From an uncultured Oscillospiraceae bacterium (GTDB lineage Bacteria; Bacillota; Clostridia; Oscillospirales; Oscillospiraceae): a DNA stretch of 64,000 nucleotides. Location: contig CAJUFJ010000001.1 of assembly GCA_910585815.1 (NCBI GenBank), positions 24,339-88,338 on the forward strand, written 5' to 3'. A program made the translations under genes and the position numbers. Below, piece by piece: positions 8,243-17,140 of the stretch. Positions within the stretch are counted from its first letter, which is position 1; every line of letters begins with the position of its first letter. The notes under the pieces are model-generated. The model was given only the letters and a program-made list of their open reading frames with translations. It did not search any database and was not told the origin of the DNA.

Positions 8243-9622
8243 ATGAAACTCTGGGCCGGACGGTTCCAAAAGGAAACCGACACCCTTGTCAACGACTTTA
8301 ACTCCTCCATCGGCTTCGATGCCCGGCTGTACAAGCAGGACATCACCGGCTCCATCGCCCACGCTCAGATGCTGGGTAAAACGGGGATTATCGAGACCCA
8401 TGAAGCCGAGACCATTGTAGACGGCCTGAAGGCCATCCTGGCCGACATCGAGGCCGGCGGCGTGGAGTTCACCCTAGAAAATGAGGACATCCACATGAAC
8501 ATCGAGGCCGAGCTCACCCGGCGGGTGGGGGAGGCCGGCAAGCGGCTGCACACCGCCCGGAGCCGCAACGACCAGGTGGCGGTGGACACCCGGCTGTATG
8601 TGAAGGAGGAGATTCCCGTCCTCATCGGCCAGGTGCTGGCGCTGGAGGAGGTGCTTGTGAAGAAGGCCAAGGCTAACCTGGACACCGTCATGCCCGGCTA
8701 CACCCACCTCCAGCGGGCCCAGCCCACCACCTTCGCCCACTACATGATGGCCTACGCCAACATGTTCAAGCGGGACATCACCCGGCTGGAGGACTGCCGG
8801 GCGCGGCTGGACGAGTGCCCCCTAGGGGCGGGCGCTCTGGCCACCTCCACCTACCCGGTGGACCGGTTTGCCACCGCTGCCGCCCTGGGCTTTGCCAAGC
8901 CCACCGACAACTCCATGGACTCGGTGTCCGACCGGGACTACGCCATCGAGCTGCTGTCCGCCCTGTCCATTCTGATGATGCACCTTTCCCGGTTCTCCGA
9001 GGAGATCATCCTGTGGTGCTCCTGGGAGTTTAAATACGTGGATCTGGACGACGCCTACTCCACCGGCTCCTCTATCATGCCCCAGAAGAAAAACCCCGAC
9101 GTGGCCGAGCTGGTGCGGGGCAAGACGGGCCGGGTGTACGGCTCTCTGGTGACCCTGCTCACCGTGATGAAGGCCCTCCCCCTGGCCTACAACAAGGACA
9201 TGCAGGAGGACAAGGAGGCCCTGTTCGACGCCATCGACACGGTGGAGCTGTGTCTGCCCGTCTTCGCCGCCATGGTGGACACCCTCACCGTCCGGCCCAA
9301 GGATATGGCCAAGGCGGCGGCCGGCGGCTTTATCAACGCCACCGACTGCGCCGACTACCTGGTGAAGAAGGGCCTGCCCTTCCGGGAGGCCTACATGATC
9401 GTGGGCCGGCTGGTGAACCTGTGCATCAAAACCGGCGACACCCTGGACACCCTCACCCTCCGGGACTTCCGGGCCATCTCCGGCCTGTTCGACGCCGACG
9501 TCTACCAGGCTCTGGCCCTGAAGACCTGCGTCAACGGCCGCAAGGTCTACGGCGGCCCGGCTAGGGAGAGCGTAGAGAAGCAGATTTCCCTCATTGAGGA
9601 GTTTGTGGCGGCAAGAAGGTAA
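8243..9622 (+). CDS. argH: Argininosuccinate lyase
   Basis: Cleaves argininosuccinate to arginine and fumarate. It carries the fumarase/aspartase superfamily signature GSSIMPQKKNPDVAE at about residues 274-288 and the N-terminal MKLWAGRF of ArgH. Length 459 aa is typical. ATG at 8243 follows AAGGAG by nine bases. It lies between family A and family B palindromic elements. Confidence 0.98.
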   Translation: MKLWAGRFQKETDTLVNDFNSSIGFDARLYKQDITGSIAHAQMLGKTGIIETHEAETIVDGLKAILADIEAGGVEFTLENEDIHMNIEAELTRRVGEAGKRLHTARSRNDQVAVDTRLYVKEEIPVLIGQVLALEEVLVKKAKANLDTVMPGYTHLQRAQPTTFAHYMMAYANMFKRDITRLEDCRARLDECPLGAGALATSTYPVDRFATAAALGFAKPTDNSMDSVSDRDYAIELLSALSILMMHLSRFSEEIILWCSWEFKYVDLDDAYSTGSSIMPQKKNPDVAELVRGKTGRVYGSLVTLLTVMKALPLAYNKDMQEDKEALFDAIDTVELCLPVFAAMVDTLTVRPKDMAKAAAGGFINATDCADYLVKKGLPFREAYMIVGRLVNLCIKTGDTLDTLTLRDFRAISGLFDADVYQALALKTCVNGRKVYGGPARESVEKQISLIEEFVAARR

Positions 9623-9738
9623 AAGCCTCCCTCTCCGAGGGAGGTGGCACGGCGAAACCGTGACGGAGGGAGTCCGCCGTCGGAAAACTCCCTCAGTCAG
9701 CCCTGCGGGCTGACAGCTCCCTCAGAGAGGGAGCCTTT
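9623..9738. repeat. Family B palindromic element, copy 1
   Basis: Outer arms AAAGCCTCCCTCTC..GAGAGGGAGCCTTT; inner hairpins GGCACGGCGAAACCGTGACG, CCCTCAGTCAG and CAGCCCTGCGGGCTG. It begins directly after the argH stop codon and ends 10-15 bases before the argJ ribosome site. Same orientation as the copy after pheS. Confidence 0.9.
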
Positions 9739-9755
9739 AGGAAGGAGAAACAAAA

Positions 9756-10979
9756 ATGTTCAACGAGATCACCGGCGGCGTGTGCGCCGCCCAGGGCTTT
9801 AAGGCCGGCGGCGTCCACTGCGGCGTGAAGGCCAGCAGCAGCCCGGACAAGAACGACCTGGCCATGATCCTCTCTGACCGGGAGTGTACCGCCGCCGGGG
9901 TGTATACCCTGAACCGGGTAAAGGCGGCCCCCATCTATGTGACCATGGACCACCTGGAGGACGGCACCGCCTGGGGCATCGTGGCCAACAGCGGCAACGC
10001 CAACGCCTGCTGCCCCGGCAGCCATGAGAACGCGGAGGCCATGTGCGCCGCCGCGGCCGCCGCCACCGGCCGGGAAGCGGGGGACTTCGCCGTCTGCTCC
10101 ACCGGCGTCATCGGCCAGACCATCAACATCGGCGCCATCAAGCTCGGCATGCCAAAGCTGGCCGCCGCCCTGAGCGAGGACGGCTCCGACCGCGCCGCCG
10201 CCGCCATCATGACCACCGACACGGTGAAAAAGGAGATCGCCCTCTCCTTCCACGTGAGTGGGAAGACGGTCAAGCTGGGGGCCATCGCCAAGGGCTCCGG
10301 CATGATTCACCCCAACATGGGCACCATGCTGTGCTTTATCACCACCGACTGCGCCATCACCCAGGAGCTGCTGGAGGATGCCCTACGGGAGGTGTCCGCC
10401 AAGACCTTCAACCGGGTCACCGTGGACGGCGACACCTCCACCAACGACACCTGTGTCGTGCTGGCCAACGGCGCGGCGGGCAACCCCCTCGTCGAGTGGA
10501 AGGACAGCGACTACGAGACCTTCAAGGCCGCCCTGTATCAGGTCTGCCGCCACCTGGCCCGGGCCATCGCCGGCGACGGCGAGGGGGCCGGCCGGCTGGT
10601 CACCTGCAAAATGACCGGGGCCCGCAGCGAGGAGAACGCCGAGCGGCTGGCCAAGGCGGTGGTGGGCTCCTCCCTGGTGAAGGCCGCCATGTGTGGGGCC
10701 GACGCCAACTGGGGCCGGGTGCTGGCTGCCATGGGCTACTCCAAGGCCCCCTTCCGCCCGGAGCATGTGGACATCTCCTTCTCCTCCGCCGCCGGAGAAA
10801 TCCTGGTGTGCGGCCAGGGGGACGGCCTGCCCTTTGACGAGGCAAGGGCCAAGGAGATTCTGTCTCAGAAGGAGGTCGTCATTGCGGTGGACCTCCACGA
10901 GGGGGAGGACGAGGCCGAGTGCTGGGGCTGCGACCTCACCGCCGAATACGTCCACATCAACGGGGATTACCGCAGTTAA
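9756..10979 (+). CDS. argJ: Glutamate N-acetyltransferase / ornithine acetyltransferase
   Basis: Transfers acetyl from N-acetylornithine to glutamate and, in bifunctional forms, acetylates glutamate from acetyl-CoA. The self-cleavage region reads GMIHPNMGTMLCF; the nucleophilic Thr is Thr190 and is kept, but the preceding residue, usually Ala, is Gly189. Length 407 aa is normal. It begins after AAGGAGAAAC. argB follows 22 bases downstream. argC and argD, whose products link ArgB to ArgJ in the cycle, are not in the window. Confidence 0.96.
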   Translation: MFNEITGGVCAAQGFKAGGVHCGVKASSSPDKNDLAMILSDRECTAAGVYTLNRVKAAPIYVTMDHLEDGTAWGIVANSGNANACCPGSHENAEAMCAAAAAATGREAGDFAVCSTGVIGQTINIGAIKLGMPKLAAALSEDGSDRAAAAIMTTDTVKKEIALSFHVSGKTVKLGAIAKGSGMIHPNMGTMLCFITTDCAITQELLEDALREVSAKTFNRVTVDGDTSTNDTCVVLANGAAGNPLVEWKDSDYETFKAALYQVCRHLARAIAGDGEGAGRLVTCKMTGARSEENAERLAKAVVGSSLVKAAMCGADANWGRVLAAMGYSKAPFRPEHVDISFSSAAGEILVCGQGDGLPFDEARAKEILSQKEVVIAVDLHEGEDEAECWGCDLTAEYVHINGDYRS

Positions 10980-11001
10980 AAAATACAAGGAGGAATCCTA
11001 T

Positions 11002-11856
11002 ATGTCCTTCAACGAGCTGGACCGGGCCCAAATTCTGGCGGAGGCCCTGCCCTACATTCAAAAATTCACCGGCAAGACCATTGTGGTCCGCTACGACAGC
11101 GGCGCGGTCCACGGCGAGACGGTGGAGACCGTTATCTCCGATATCATCCTGCTGTCCCTGGTGGGCATCCGGGTTGTGGTGGTCCACGGCGGCACGCCGG
11201 AGATCAATGACATGCTCACCCTGCTGGGCAGGGAGTCCAAATTTATCGACGGCCTGCGGTACACCGACGGCCCCACCATGGCGGTGGTCCAGCAGGTGCT
11301 GTGCGGCCAGGTGAACAAGGACCTGGTGGCCACCCTGAACCGCCTGGGCGGCAAGGCCGTGGGCCTGTGCGGCCTGGACGGCGGCCTGTTCCAGGCCAGG
11401 GTGCTGGACGAGAAGTACGGCCTGGTGGGGGATATCACCAAGGTGGACGCCGCCATGGCTTCCTCCGCCCTGGCCAGCGGCTACATCCCCGTGGTGGCCC
11501 CCGTGGCCCAGGGGACGGACCAGCCCACCTCCTACAACGTGGACGCCGACACCGCCGCCGCCAAGCTGGCCGTGGCCCTGGAGGCGGAGAAGCTGGTCCT
11601 CCTCACCGATGTGCGGGGCCTGTTCCGCGACCCGGCGGACGAGGGCACCCTGATCCCCGAGCTTCAGCTCTCCTCCGTCCCCGCCCTGGTGCGGGAGGGG
11701 ATTATCGCCGGGGAGATGGTCCACAAGGTGGACTGCTGTGTCAACGCCGTCCGCTCCGGCGTGGGCTCCGCTGTCATTCTGGACGGCCGGGTGTCCCACT
11801 CCCTGCTCACCGAGCTGCTCACCGACGCCGGCGTGGGCACCATGCTCACCAACTAA
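11002..11856 (+). CDS. argB: Acetylglutamate kinase with unusual N-terminal motif
   Basis: Amino-acid kinase family, phosphorylates N-acetylglutamate. The ATG at 11002 follows AAGGAGGAATCCTAT; the frame is open further upstream, but that part overlaps argJ and is not translated. Features kept: VVVHGGTPEIND, LRYTDGPTM, YNVDADTAAAKLA and the EMVHKVD lysine. Odd: the strongly conserved KYGGNAM segment reads RYDSGAV (residues 30-36), replacing the catalytic-site Lys with Arg and the Gly-Gly with Asp-Ser, and HGGG is HGGT. Either a divergent but active enzyme or one with changed activity. 284 aa, normal length. Confidence 0.9.
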   Translation: MSFNELDRAQILAEALPYIQKFTGKTIVVRYDSGAVHGETVETVISDIILLSLVGIRVVVVHGGTPEINDMLTLLGRESKFIDGLRYTDGPTMAVVQQVLCGQVNKDLVATLNRLGGKAVGLCGLDGGLFQARVLDEKYGLVGDITKVDAAMASSALASGYIPVVAPVAQGTDQPTSYNVDADTAAAKLAVALEAEKLVLLTDVRGLFRDPADEGTLIPELQLSSVPALVREGIIAGEMVHKVDCCVNAVRSGVGSAVILDGRVSHSLLTELLTDAGVGTMLTN

Positions 11857-11877
11857 ATTCCGAGAAACCTTCACTGT

Positions 11878-11952
11878 GTAGGGGCGGATATCATCCGCCC
11901 GCAGGATATGAACCAATTTATAAAAAAGCGGGTGGGTAATACCCGCCCCTAC
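11878..11952. repeat. Family C palindromic element between argB and argF
   Basis: GTAGGGGCGGATATCATCCG at the left and a matching ACCCGCCCCTAC at the right enclose an AT-rich centre. The argF ribosome binding site follows immediately. Confidence 0.75.
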
Positions 11953-11962
11953 AGGAGGCCTT

Positions 11963-12886
11963 ATGAAAAACGACCTGTTAAAGCTGCTGGACCTGTCCGG
12001 GGAGGATATCATCACCATCCTGAACACGGCGGACCAACTGAAATATGAGACCAAGCACAACATCCACAAGGACTACCTCAAGGGCAAGACCCTGGCCATG
12101 ATCTTTGAGAAAAACTCCACCCGCACCCGGGTCTCCTTCGAGACGGGGATGTACCAGCTGGGAGGCCACGCCCTGTTCCTCTCCGGCAAGGAGAGCCAGA
12201 TCGGCCGGGGGGAGCCCATTGAGGACACCGCCCGGGTGCTGGACCGGTACTGCGACGGCATCATGATCCGCACCTTTGCCCAGGAGGAGGTGGAGCGGCT
12301 GGCCCAGTACACTCAGATTCCCGTGATTAACGGCCTGACCGACTTCTGCCACCCCTGCCAGGTGCTGGCCGACCTGCTCACCATCCGGGAGCACAAGGCG
12401 GTGCTGAAGGGGCTGAAGATGTGCTACATCGGCGACGGCAACAACATGGCCAACTCCCTCATTGTGGGCGGCCTGAAGGTGGGGATGGAGGTGTCGGTGG
12501 CCTGTCCCGAGGGCTACGACCCCGACCCCCAGGTGCTGGACTTCGCCCGCAGCGACCCCGCCCATAAGTTCTCCCTGTTCCGCACCCCCAAGGAGGCCGC
12601 CGTGGGGGCCGACGTAATGATTACCGACGTGTGGGCCTCCATGGGCCAGGAGGAGGAGAAGGCAATCCGGGTGAAGGCCTTCCAGGGCTATCAGATCAAC
12701 GACGAACTGATGGCCCTGACCAACGAGGGCTGCATGGTGCAGCACTGCCTCCCCGCCCACCGGGGGGAGGAGATCACCGCCGAGATCTTCGAGGCCCACG
12801 CGGACGAAATCTTTGACGAGGCGGAGAACCGCCTCCACGCCCAGAAGGCGGTTATGTACCTGCTGATGAAGGAGAAGGACCAGTAA
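11963..12886 (+). CDS. argF: Ornithine carbamoyltransferase
   Basis: Makes citrulline from ornithine and carbamoyl phosphate. Carbamoyl-phosphate loop KNSTRTRVSFE at about residues 50-60, HPCQ near 131-134, and HCLPAHRGEE near 260 carrying the ornithine-binding Cys. 307 aa, normal. ATG follows AGGAGGCCTT. Last gene of the cluster, closed by a terminator. Its presence with argG and argH gives the complete ornithine-to-arginine branch; a catabolic role would need arcA/arcC, which are not seen here. Confidence 0.97.
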   Translation: MKNDLLKLLDLSGEDIITILNTADQLKYETKHNIHKDYLKGKTLAMIFEKNSTRTRVSFETGMYQLGGHALFLSGKESQIGRGEPIEDTARVLDRYCDGIMIRTFAQEEVERLAQYTQIPVINGLTDFCHPCQVLADLLTIREHKAVLKGLKMCYIGDGNNMANSLIVGGLKVGMEVSVACPEGYDPDPQVLDFARSDPAHKFSLFRTPKEAAVGADVMITDVWASMGQEEEKAIRVKAFQGYQINDELMALTNEGCMVQHCLPAHRGEEITAEIFEAHADEIFDEAENRLHAQKAVMYLLMKEKDQ

Positions 12887-12892
12887 AAACCG

Positions 12893-12930
12893 GCCCCCTG
12901 ACACGAAAGCCGTGTCAGGGGGCTTATTGT
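12893..12930. terminator. Terminator between argF and the GH25 gene
   Basis: A perfect 13-bp stem (12893-12905 with 12911-12923) with a five-base loop is followed by TTATTGTAT. It lies between converging genes and may serve both. Confidence 0.85.
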
Positions 12931-12935
12931 ATCTA

Positions 12936-13946
12936 TCAGCTAAGGCGCAGGTCCAGATCCAGGTCCACATCCCCCTCGATGCCGGCCACCTGGCCGGTGT
13001 GGGTGTACTGCCACAGGTCAAAGCAGTAGTAAAAATCCGGTTTGGTGTCGTACTCCGCCAGCCAGAGGATGTAGTCGGTCAGCTCCCGCAGGTCGTAGCG
13101 GAGATAGCCCAGGCTCTGGTTGAAGTAGACCGCCGGGCGGTAGCCTGCGTCGCGTATCTTCTCGCAGAAGGCGGCGGCGCACTGGGTGAGGACCTGGTTG
13201 TCCAGGCCGTCGGTGCGGGCGTTATTTCCCGGGGAAATAGGCTCCCAGTCGAAGGCGACGGGATAGGCGATGTCGTATCCCTCGATGGCGCTGAGGATAT
13301 AGTCGGCCTCCTCCTCTGCCTCCTGGGGGGTGATGGCCTGGGAGAAGAAGTAGACCCCCACGTCCAGGCCGGCGTCCAGCGCCCCCTGGAGGTTGGTCTG
13401 GAAGGTCTGGTCGGGGAACAAGCCCCCCTCGGTGTAGCCCCGGTAACCCAGGCGGAGGATGGCGAAGTCGATGCCGTCACCGGCCACCGCCTCCCAGTCG
13501 ATCTCCTGCTGGTAGGTGGACACGTCAATCCCCGTCCTGGCCCGCCTGCCGTTTTCCTCATAGGTGACGCGGCCCTTCTCGTCCAGCGAGAAGCCGGCCC
13601 GGTCATAGGGGTTCAGGGGCATCCCCTCCAGCGGGGTCATGATCCGGTCGCCAAAACGGAAGGTGATGGGCTCCTCCTCCGACAGGTCGGGGGGCTCCTC
13701 CGGCGCAGGTTCGGGCCACAGGGTAAGAAGCAGGGCGGCCAGGGCCAAAATCAGGGCCAGCACTGAGACAGCCAGGGTCAGCCTGCTCAGCCCGTTCCCA
13801 CCTGAGCGGCCGGAGGGCTGCTGCCGTCTCTGGGGCGGCGGGGCCTGGCGGACGGGGCGGGGCGGCTTCTGGGACGGCTGATACTCCGTCTCAATCACCG
13901 GCTGTTCCTCCTCCAGGGTGTCCCATTCAGGCGGGTATTGGCTCAT
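12936..13946 (-). CDS. Membrane-anchored GH25 lysozyme-like muramidase
   Basis: A 336-aa protein. The N-terminal ~55 residues are Pro/Gln/Arg-rich and cytoplasmic, then one transmembrane helix (about 57-82), a short acidic Pro-rich linker, and a GH25 domain from about 135 to the end. Seen there: GIDVSTYQQEIDW with the first catalytic Asp, FAILRLGYRGY, VGVYFFSQAI and YPVAFDWE with the acidic pair of the active site. GH25 enzymes cut the MurNAc-GlcNAc bond of peptidoglycan. With a signal-anchor topology the domain would act at the outer membrane face. Single-gene unit. Confidence 0.92.
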   Translation of the reverse strand: MSQYPPEWDTLEEEQPVIETEYQPSQKPPRPVRQAPPPQRRQQPSGRSGGNGLSRLTLAVSVLALILALAALLLTLWPEPAPEEPPDLSEEEPITFRFGDRIMTPLEGMPLNPYDRAGFSLDEKGRVTYEENGRRARTGIDVSTYQQEIDWEAVAGDGIDFAILRLGYRGYTEGGLFPDQTFQTNLQGALDAGLDVGVYFFSQAITPQEAEEEADYILSAIEGYDIAYPVAFDWEPISPGNNARTDGLDNQVLTQCAAAFCEKIRDAGYRPAVYFNQSLGYLRYDLRELTDYILWLAEYDTKPDFYYCFDLWQYTHTGQVAGIEGDVDLDLDLRLS

Positions 13947-14008
13947 AACAATTCCCCCGTTTCGACGTTTTCTCTATTTTACCATATCGGCCGGAGAATG
14001 GCAACACA

Positions 14009-14042
14009 TAATAGGGGCCGGCATTCCTGCCGGCCCCTATTA
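14009..14042. terminator. Perfect 15-bp stem-loop downstream of metH
   Basis: The arms 14009-14023 and 14028-14042 are exactly complementary with loop TTCC. It sits just past the metH stop on the minus strand. There is no good T-run, so it may be a weak terminator or a member of the family C palindromes. Confidence 0.55.
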
Positions 14043-14074
14043 TCATTTCCTCGCAGGCCGCTGGGAGCCTGCCA

Positions 14075-16468
14075 TTACCCGATCACCCGCCGGGCCACAT
14101 CCACGCTCTCCTTGGCGTCCTTGGCGTAGAAGTCGGCGCCGATTTTTTTGGCATAATCCGCCGTGAGCACCGCGCCTCCCACTACCACCTTGCAGGGGAC
14201 ATTCTCCGCCCGCAGCAGGCGGATGGTCTCCTCCATGCTGCCCAGGGTGGTGGTCATCAGGGCGGACAGCCCCACCAGGGGGGCGGCATGCTTTTGGGCG
14301 GCCTCCACCACGGCGGCGGGCTCCACGTCCTTGCCCAGGTCGATCACGGGGTAGCCGTAATTCTCCAGCAGCACCTTGACAATGTTCTTGCCGATATCGT
14401 GGATGTCCCCCTTCACGGTGGCCAGCACAATGGGGGCCTTGGAGACACTCCCTCCGCCGGGCTGGGCGGACAGCCCCTCCCGAATCACCTCAAAGGCGGC
14501 CTGCGCCGCCCCGGCAGCCTGGATGAGCTGGGGCAGGAACACCTTCCCCGCTTCAAAATCCGCCCCCACCCGGTCCAGAGCGGGAATAAGGACGCCGTCC
14601 ACCACCGCCATGGGTTCCTCCGTCTCCAGCAGACGGCGGGCGGCAGGGCCCGCCTCCCCCTTCAGGCCGGCAATGACAACCTGCTCCAGCGTCCGCTCCC
14701 CGGCGGGGGCGGCGGACGGGGCCTGTCCTGCTCCGGTGGTGATGGAGGTGGACACCGCCGCGTTGGCGTAGGCGGCGATGTAGTCCCGGGCGTCGGTATC
14801 AATGTTCATCAGCAGGTGGTAGCACCGGACCGCCGCCATCATGGCCTCCAGATTGGGGTTGATAATGGGCAGGTCCAGCCCCTTTGTCATGGCCATGGTG
14901 AGGAAGTTCTGGTTGACCAGAGGCCGGGCGGGCAGGCCGAAGGAGATGTTGGACACCCCCAGCACCGTCTTCAGCCCCAGCTCCTTCTTCACCCGGGCCA
15001 GGGCTTCCAGGGTCTGAGAGGCCGCCGCCTGCTCCGCCGACACGGTGAGGGTAAGGCAGTCGATGTACACGTCCTCCCGGCGGATGCCGTAGTTCAGGGC
15101 CCGGTTCAGGATGCGCCGGGCGATATCCAGCCGGTCCAGGGCGGTTTTGGGGATGCCGTTTTTGTCCAGGGTGAGACCCACCACCGCCGCGCCGTACTTC
15201 TTCACCAGGGGGAGGATGGCGTCCAGAACTTCCTCATCCCCATTCACCGAGTTGACAATGGCCTTGCCGCAGTAGACCCGCAGTGCCTTCTCCAGCACCT
15301 CCGGGCGGGTGGAGTCCAGCTGGAGGGGGGCGTCAGTGACCCCCTGGAGGGCCTTTACCACCTTCACCATCATAGACGGCTCGTCGATCTCGGGCAGGCC
15401 CACGTTCACGTCCAGGATGTCCGCCCCGGCCTGGGTCTGCTCCAGAGCCTGACCCAGCATGTAGTCTACGTCGTCCCGGAGGAGGGCCTCCTTCATCCGC
15501 TTCTTGCCCGTGGGATTGATGCGCTCACCGATGACCCGCACCCGGTCGATGGGCACGACGCAGACGGGACTGCACACTGCGGCGGGGACGCTTCGGGGAA
15601 TTTCCCGGATGGTCCGGCCCTCCAGGGCCCTGCACAGCTTGGCGATATACTCCGGTGTGGTGCCGCAGCAACCGCCGTAGCACTTCACCCCCAGCTCCGT
15701 CAGCTGAGCCATCGCTTCGGCGAATTCCTCCGCCGTAATGTCGTACCCCGCTCCGCCCGGGTCGGGCAGGCCGGCGTTGGGCTTCACCGAGATGGGCAGG
15801 GTGGTCCAGCGGGCCAGCTCCTCCACCAGGGCGGGCATCTCCCGGGGACCCAGGGAGCAGTTGATGCCGATGGCGTCCGCACCCATGCCCTCCAGAGTGA
15901 GGGCCGCACTGGCGGGAGAGTGGCCCAGGAAGGTCCTCCCCCGCTCCTCATAGGTCATGGAGACGATAACCGGCAGGTCGCAGTTCTCCTTCACCGCCAG
16001 CAGGGCCGCCCGGCACTCCTGCAGGTCGGTCATGGTCTCCACCATCACCAGGTCCGCCCCGGCGGACACCGCCGAGCGCACCTCCTGGGCAAAGATATCC
16101 ACCGCCGTCTCAAAATCCAGAGTGCCGGTGGGCTCCAGCAGCTGGCCGATGGGCCCCAGGTCCAGGGCCACCAAAGCCCTCCCCGCCGCCGCCTCTTTGG
16201 CGATGGTAATGGAGGGGGGAATCACCTCCTCCACTGTCCTGCCGGTACGTTTCAGCTTCTCCCGGTTGGCCCCGAAGGTGTTGGCGCACAGGATCTGGGT
16301 ACCCGCCTCCACATAGGCGCGGTGGATATCCAGCAGCCAGTCGGGGTGGTCCAGCGCGGCCAGCTCGGGGTGCTCCCCCAGCCTCAGCCCCTTGGCCTGG
16401 AGCATGGTGCCCATGCCGCCGTCCAGAATCACGGGGCCGGGTGCTTTCAATAATTCACGAAATTCCAC
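14075..16468 (-). CDS. metH: Cobalamin-dependent methionine synthase lacking the activation domain
   Basis: Transfers methyl from methyltetrahydrofolate to homocysteine. Domains in order: homocysteine-binding (1-290, zinc ligands in GGCCGTTP near 266), pterin-binding (about 305-560), cobalamin cap and Rossmann domain (about 590-797) with DIHDIGKNIV giving the cobalt-binding His. The C-terminal AdoMet reactivation domain of E. coli MetH is absent; a separate protein encoded just upstream supplies it. The start is taken as GTG at 16468 because AAAGGCGG lies eight bases before it and it overlaps the upstream stop by 14 bases; an ATG at 16543 is possible but lies deep inside that gene. Confidence 0.93.
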   Translation of the reverse strand: MEFRELLKAPGPVILDGGMGTMLQAKGLRLGEHPELAALDHPDWLLDIHRAYVEAGTQILCANTFGANREKLKRTGRTVEEVIPPSITIAKEAAAGRALVALDLGPIGQLLEPTGTLDFETAVDIFAQEVRSAVSAGADLVMVETMTDLQECRAALLAVKENCDLPVIVSMTYEERGRTFLGHSPASAALTLEGMGADAIGINCSLGPREMPALVEELARWTTLPISVKPNAGLPDPGGAGYDITAEEFAEAMAQLTELGVKCYGGCCGTTPEYIAKLCRALEGRTIREIPRSVPAAVCSPVCVVPIDRVRVIGERINPTGKKRMKEALLRDDVDYMLGQALEQTQAGADILDVNVGLPEIDEPSMMVKVVKALQGVTDAPLQLDSTRPEVLEKALRVYCGKAIVNSVNGDEEVLDAILPLVKKYGAAVVGLTLDKNGIPKTALDRLDIARRILNRALNYGIRREDVYIDCLTLTVSAEQAAASQTLEALARVKKELGLKTVLGVSNISFGLPARPLVNQNFLTMAMTKGLDLPIINPNLEAMMAAVRCYHLLMNIDTDARDYIAAYANAAVSTSITTGAGQAPSAAPAGERTLEQVVIAGLKGEAGPAARRLLETEEPMAVVDGVLIPALDRVGADFEAGKVFLPQLIQAAGAAQAAFEVIREGLSAQPGGGSVSKAPIVLATVKGDIHDIGKNIVKVLLENYGYPVIDLGKDVEPAAVVEAAQKHAAPLVGLSALMTTTLGSMEETIRLLRAENVPCKVVVGGAVLTADYAKKIGADFYAKDAKESVDVARRVIG

Positions 16469-17132
16469 AGTGTCCGCCCGCCTTTCGATATTGACAGCTT
16501 CCCTGAGCGGGACAGCCCAGGCAGCTGCGGTTCTTTTTTTCAATCTCCCCGCTGGAAACGCCCAAAATGGCGGTCACCGACTTCCGGGGGGTGAGTAGAT
16601 GGTTTGCTGTGGCGCACAGCCCCGCCCGGCGGGGGGCGTCCAGCAGGTCCAACAGGGGCCCCTGAACCTCCAGGGGCAGGTCCCCGTAGCCGGGACTGTA
16701 CCGGAAGGGGAAGGAGCAGCCGGGGAATTTCCCTTGCAGCTCCCCCTCGATCTGGTCGCAGACCTCCTCCACGGCGGCGGAGGCGCAGCAGTCCAGGGTA
16801 AGGGCCCGGCCCATGTCCAGCCGCTCCGCCCGGCGGATGAGGGCGTCCGCCTCCGCCCCCAGGGTGGCGCAGAAGAGGGCCGCCCGGCCGCAGCCGGACA
16901 GGTGGGCTTTCAGGTCCTCTCCGGGCAGCAGAAGGCCGTTTTCCAGCCGCACGCCACACGCCTCAAAAGAAATTTCCACCGGCCGCCAGCTCCACCGGGG
17001 CCGGACGGCCCCCAGCAGCTCCCGGGCGCAGTCCTCCACCTGCGCCATCAGAGCCCCGTCCGCCTTTTCGGGCGGACAGCCCATGTAGCGCAGAACCTCA
17101 GCGGTGTTCAGTTGGGTGAGGGTGATGGGCAT
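16455..17132 (-). CDS. Stand-alone MetH reactivation (AdoMet-binding) protein
   Basis: A 225-aa protein matching the vitamin-B12-dependent methionine synthase activation domain, including FRYSPGYGDLPLEVQ and LTPRKSVTAILG. In fused MetH this domain binds AdoMet and reductively remethylates oxidised cobalamin. It ends in a cysteine cluster C-x2-C-x5-C-x8-C that might bind a metal; that is inference. It overlaps metH by 14 bases, implying coupled translation. ATG at 17132 follows AAAGGAG. No cobalamin or SAM riboswitch was recognised upstream, where a family A palindrome sits. Confidence 0.9.
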   Translation of the reverse strand: MPITLTQLNTAEVLRYMGCPPEKADGALMAQVEDCARELLGAVRPRWSWRPVEISFEACGVRLENGLLLPGEDLKAHLSGCGRAALFCATLGAEADALIRRAERLDMGRALTLDCCASAAVEEVCDQIEGELQGKFPGCSFPFRYSPGYGDLPLEVQGPLLDLLDAPRRAGLCATANHLLTPRKSVTAILGVSSGEIEKKNRSCLGCPAQGSCQYRKAGGHCGIS

Positions 17133-17140
17133 AGTTTCTC

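Noticed and set aside
14009..14042. A cobalamin or SAM riboswitch for metH
   Set aside because: The hairpin is downstream of metH, and no riboswitch core was recognised upstream of the activation-protein gene.
14288..16453. A 721-codon plus-strand open frame across metH
   Set aside because: Antisense shadow of metH; low-complexity His/Gly/Gln composition and no ribosome site.
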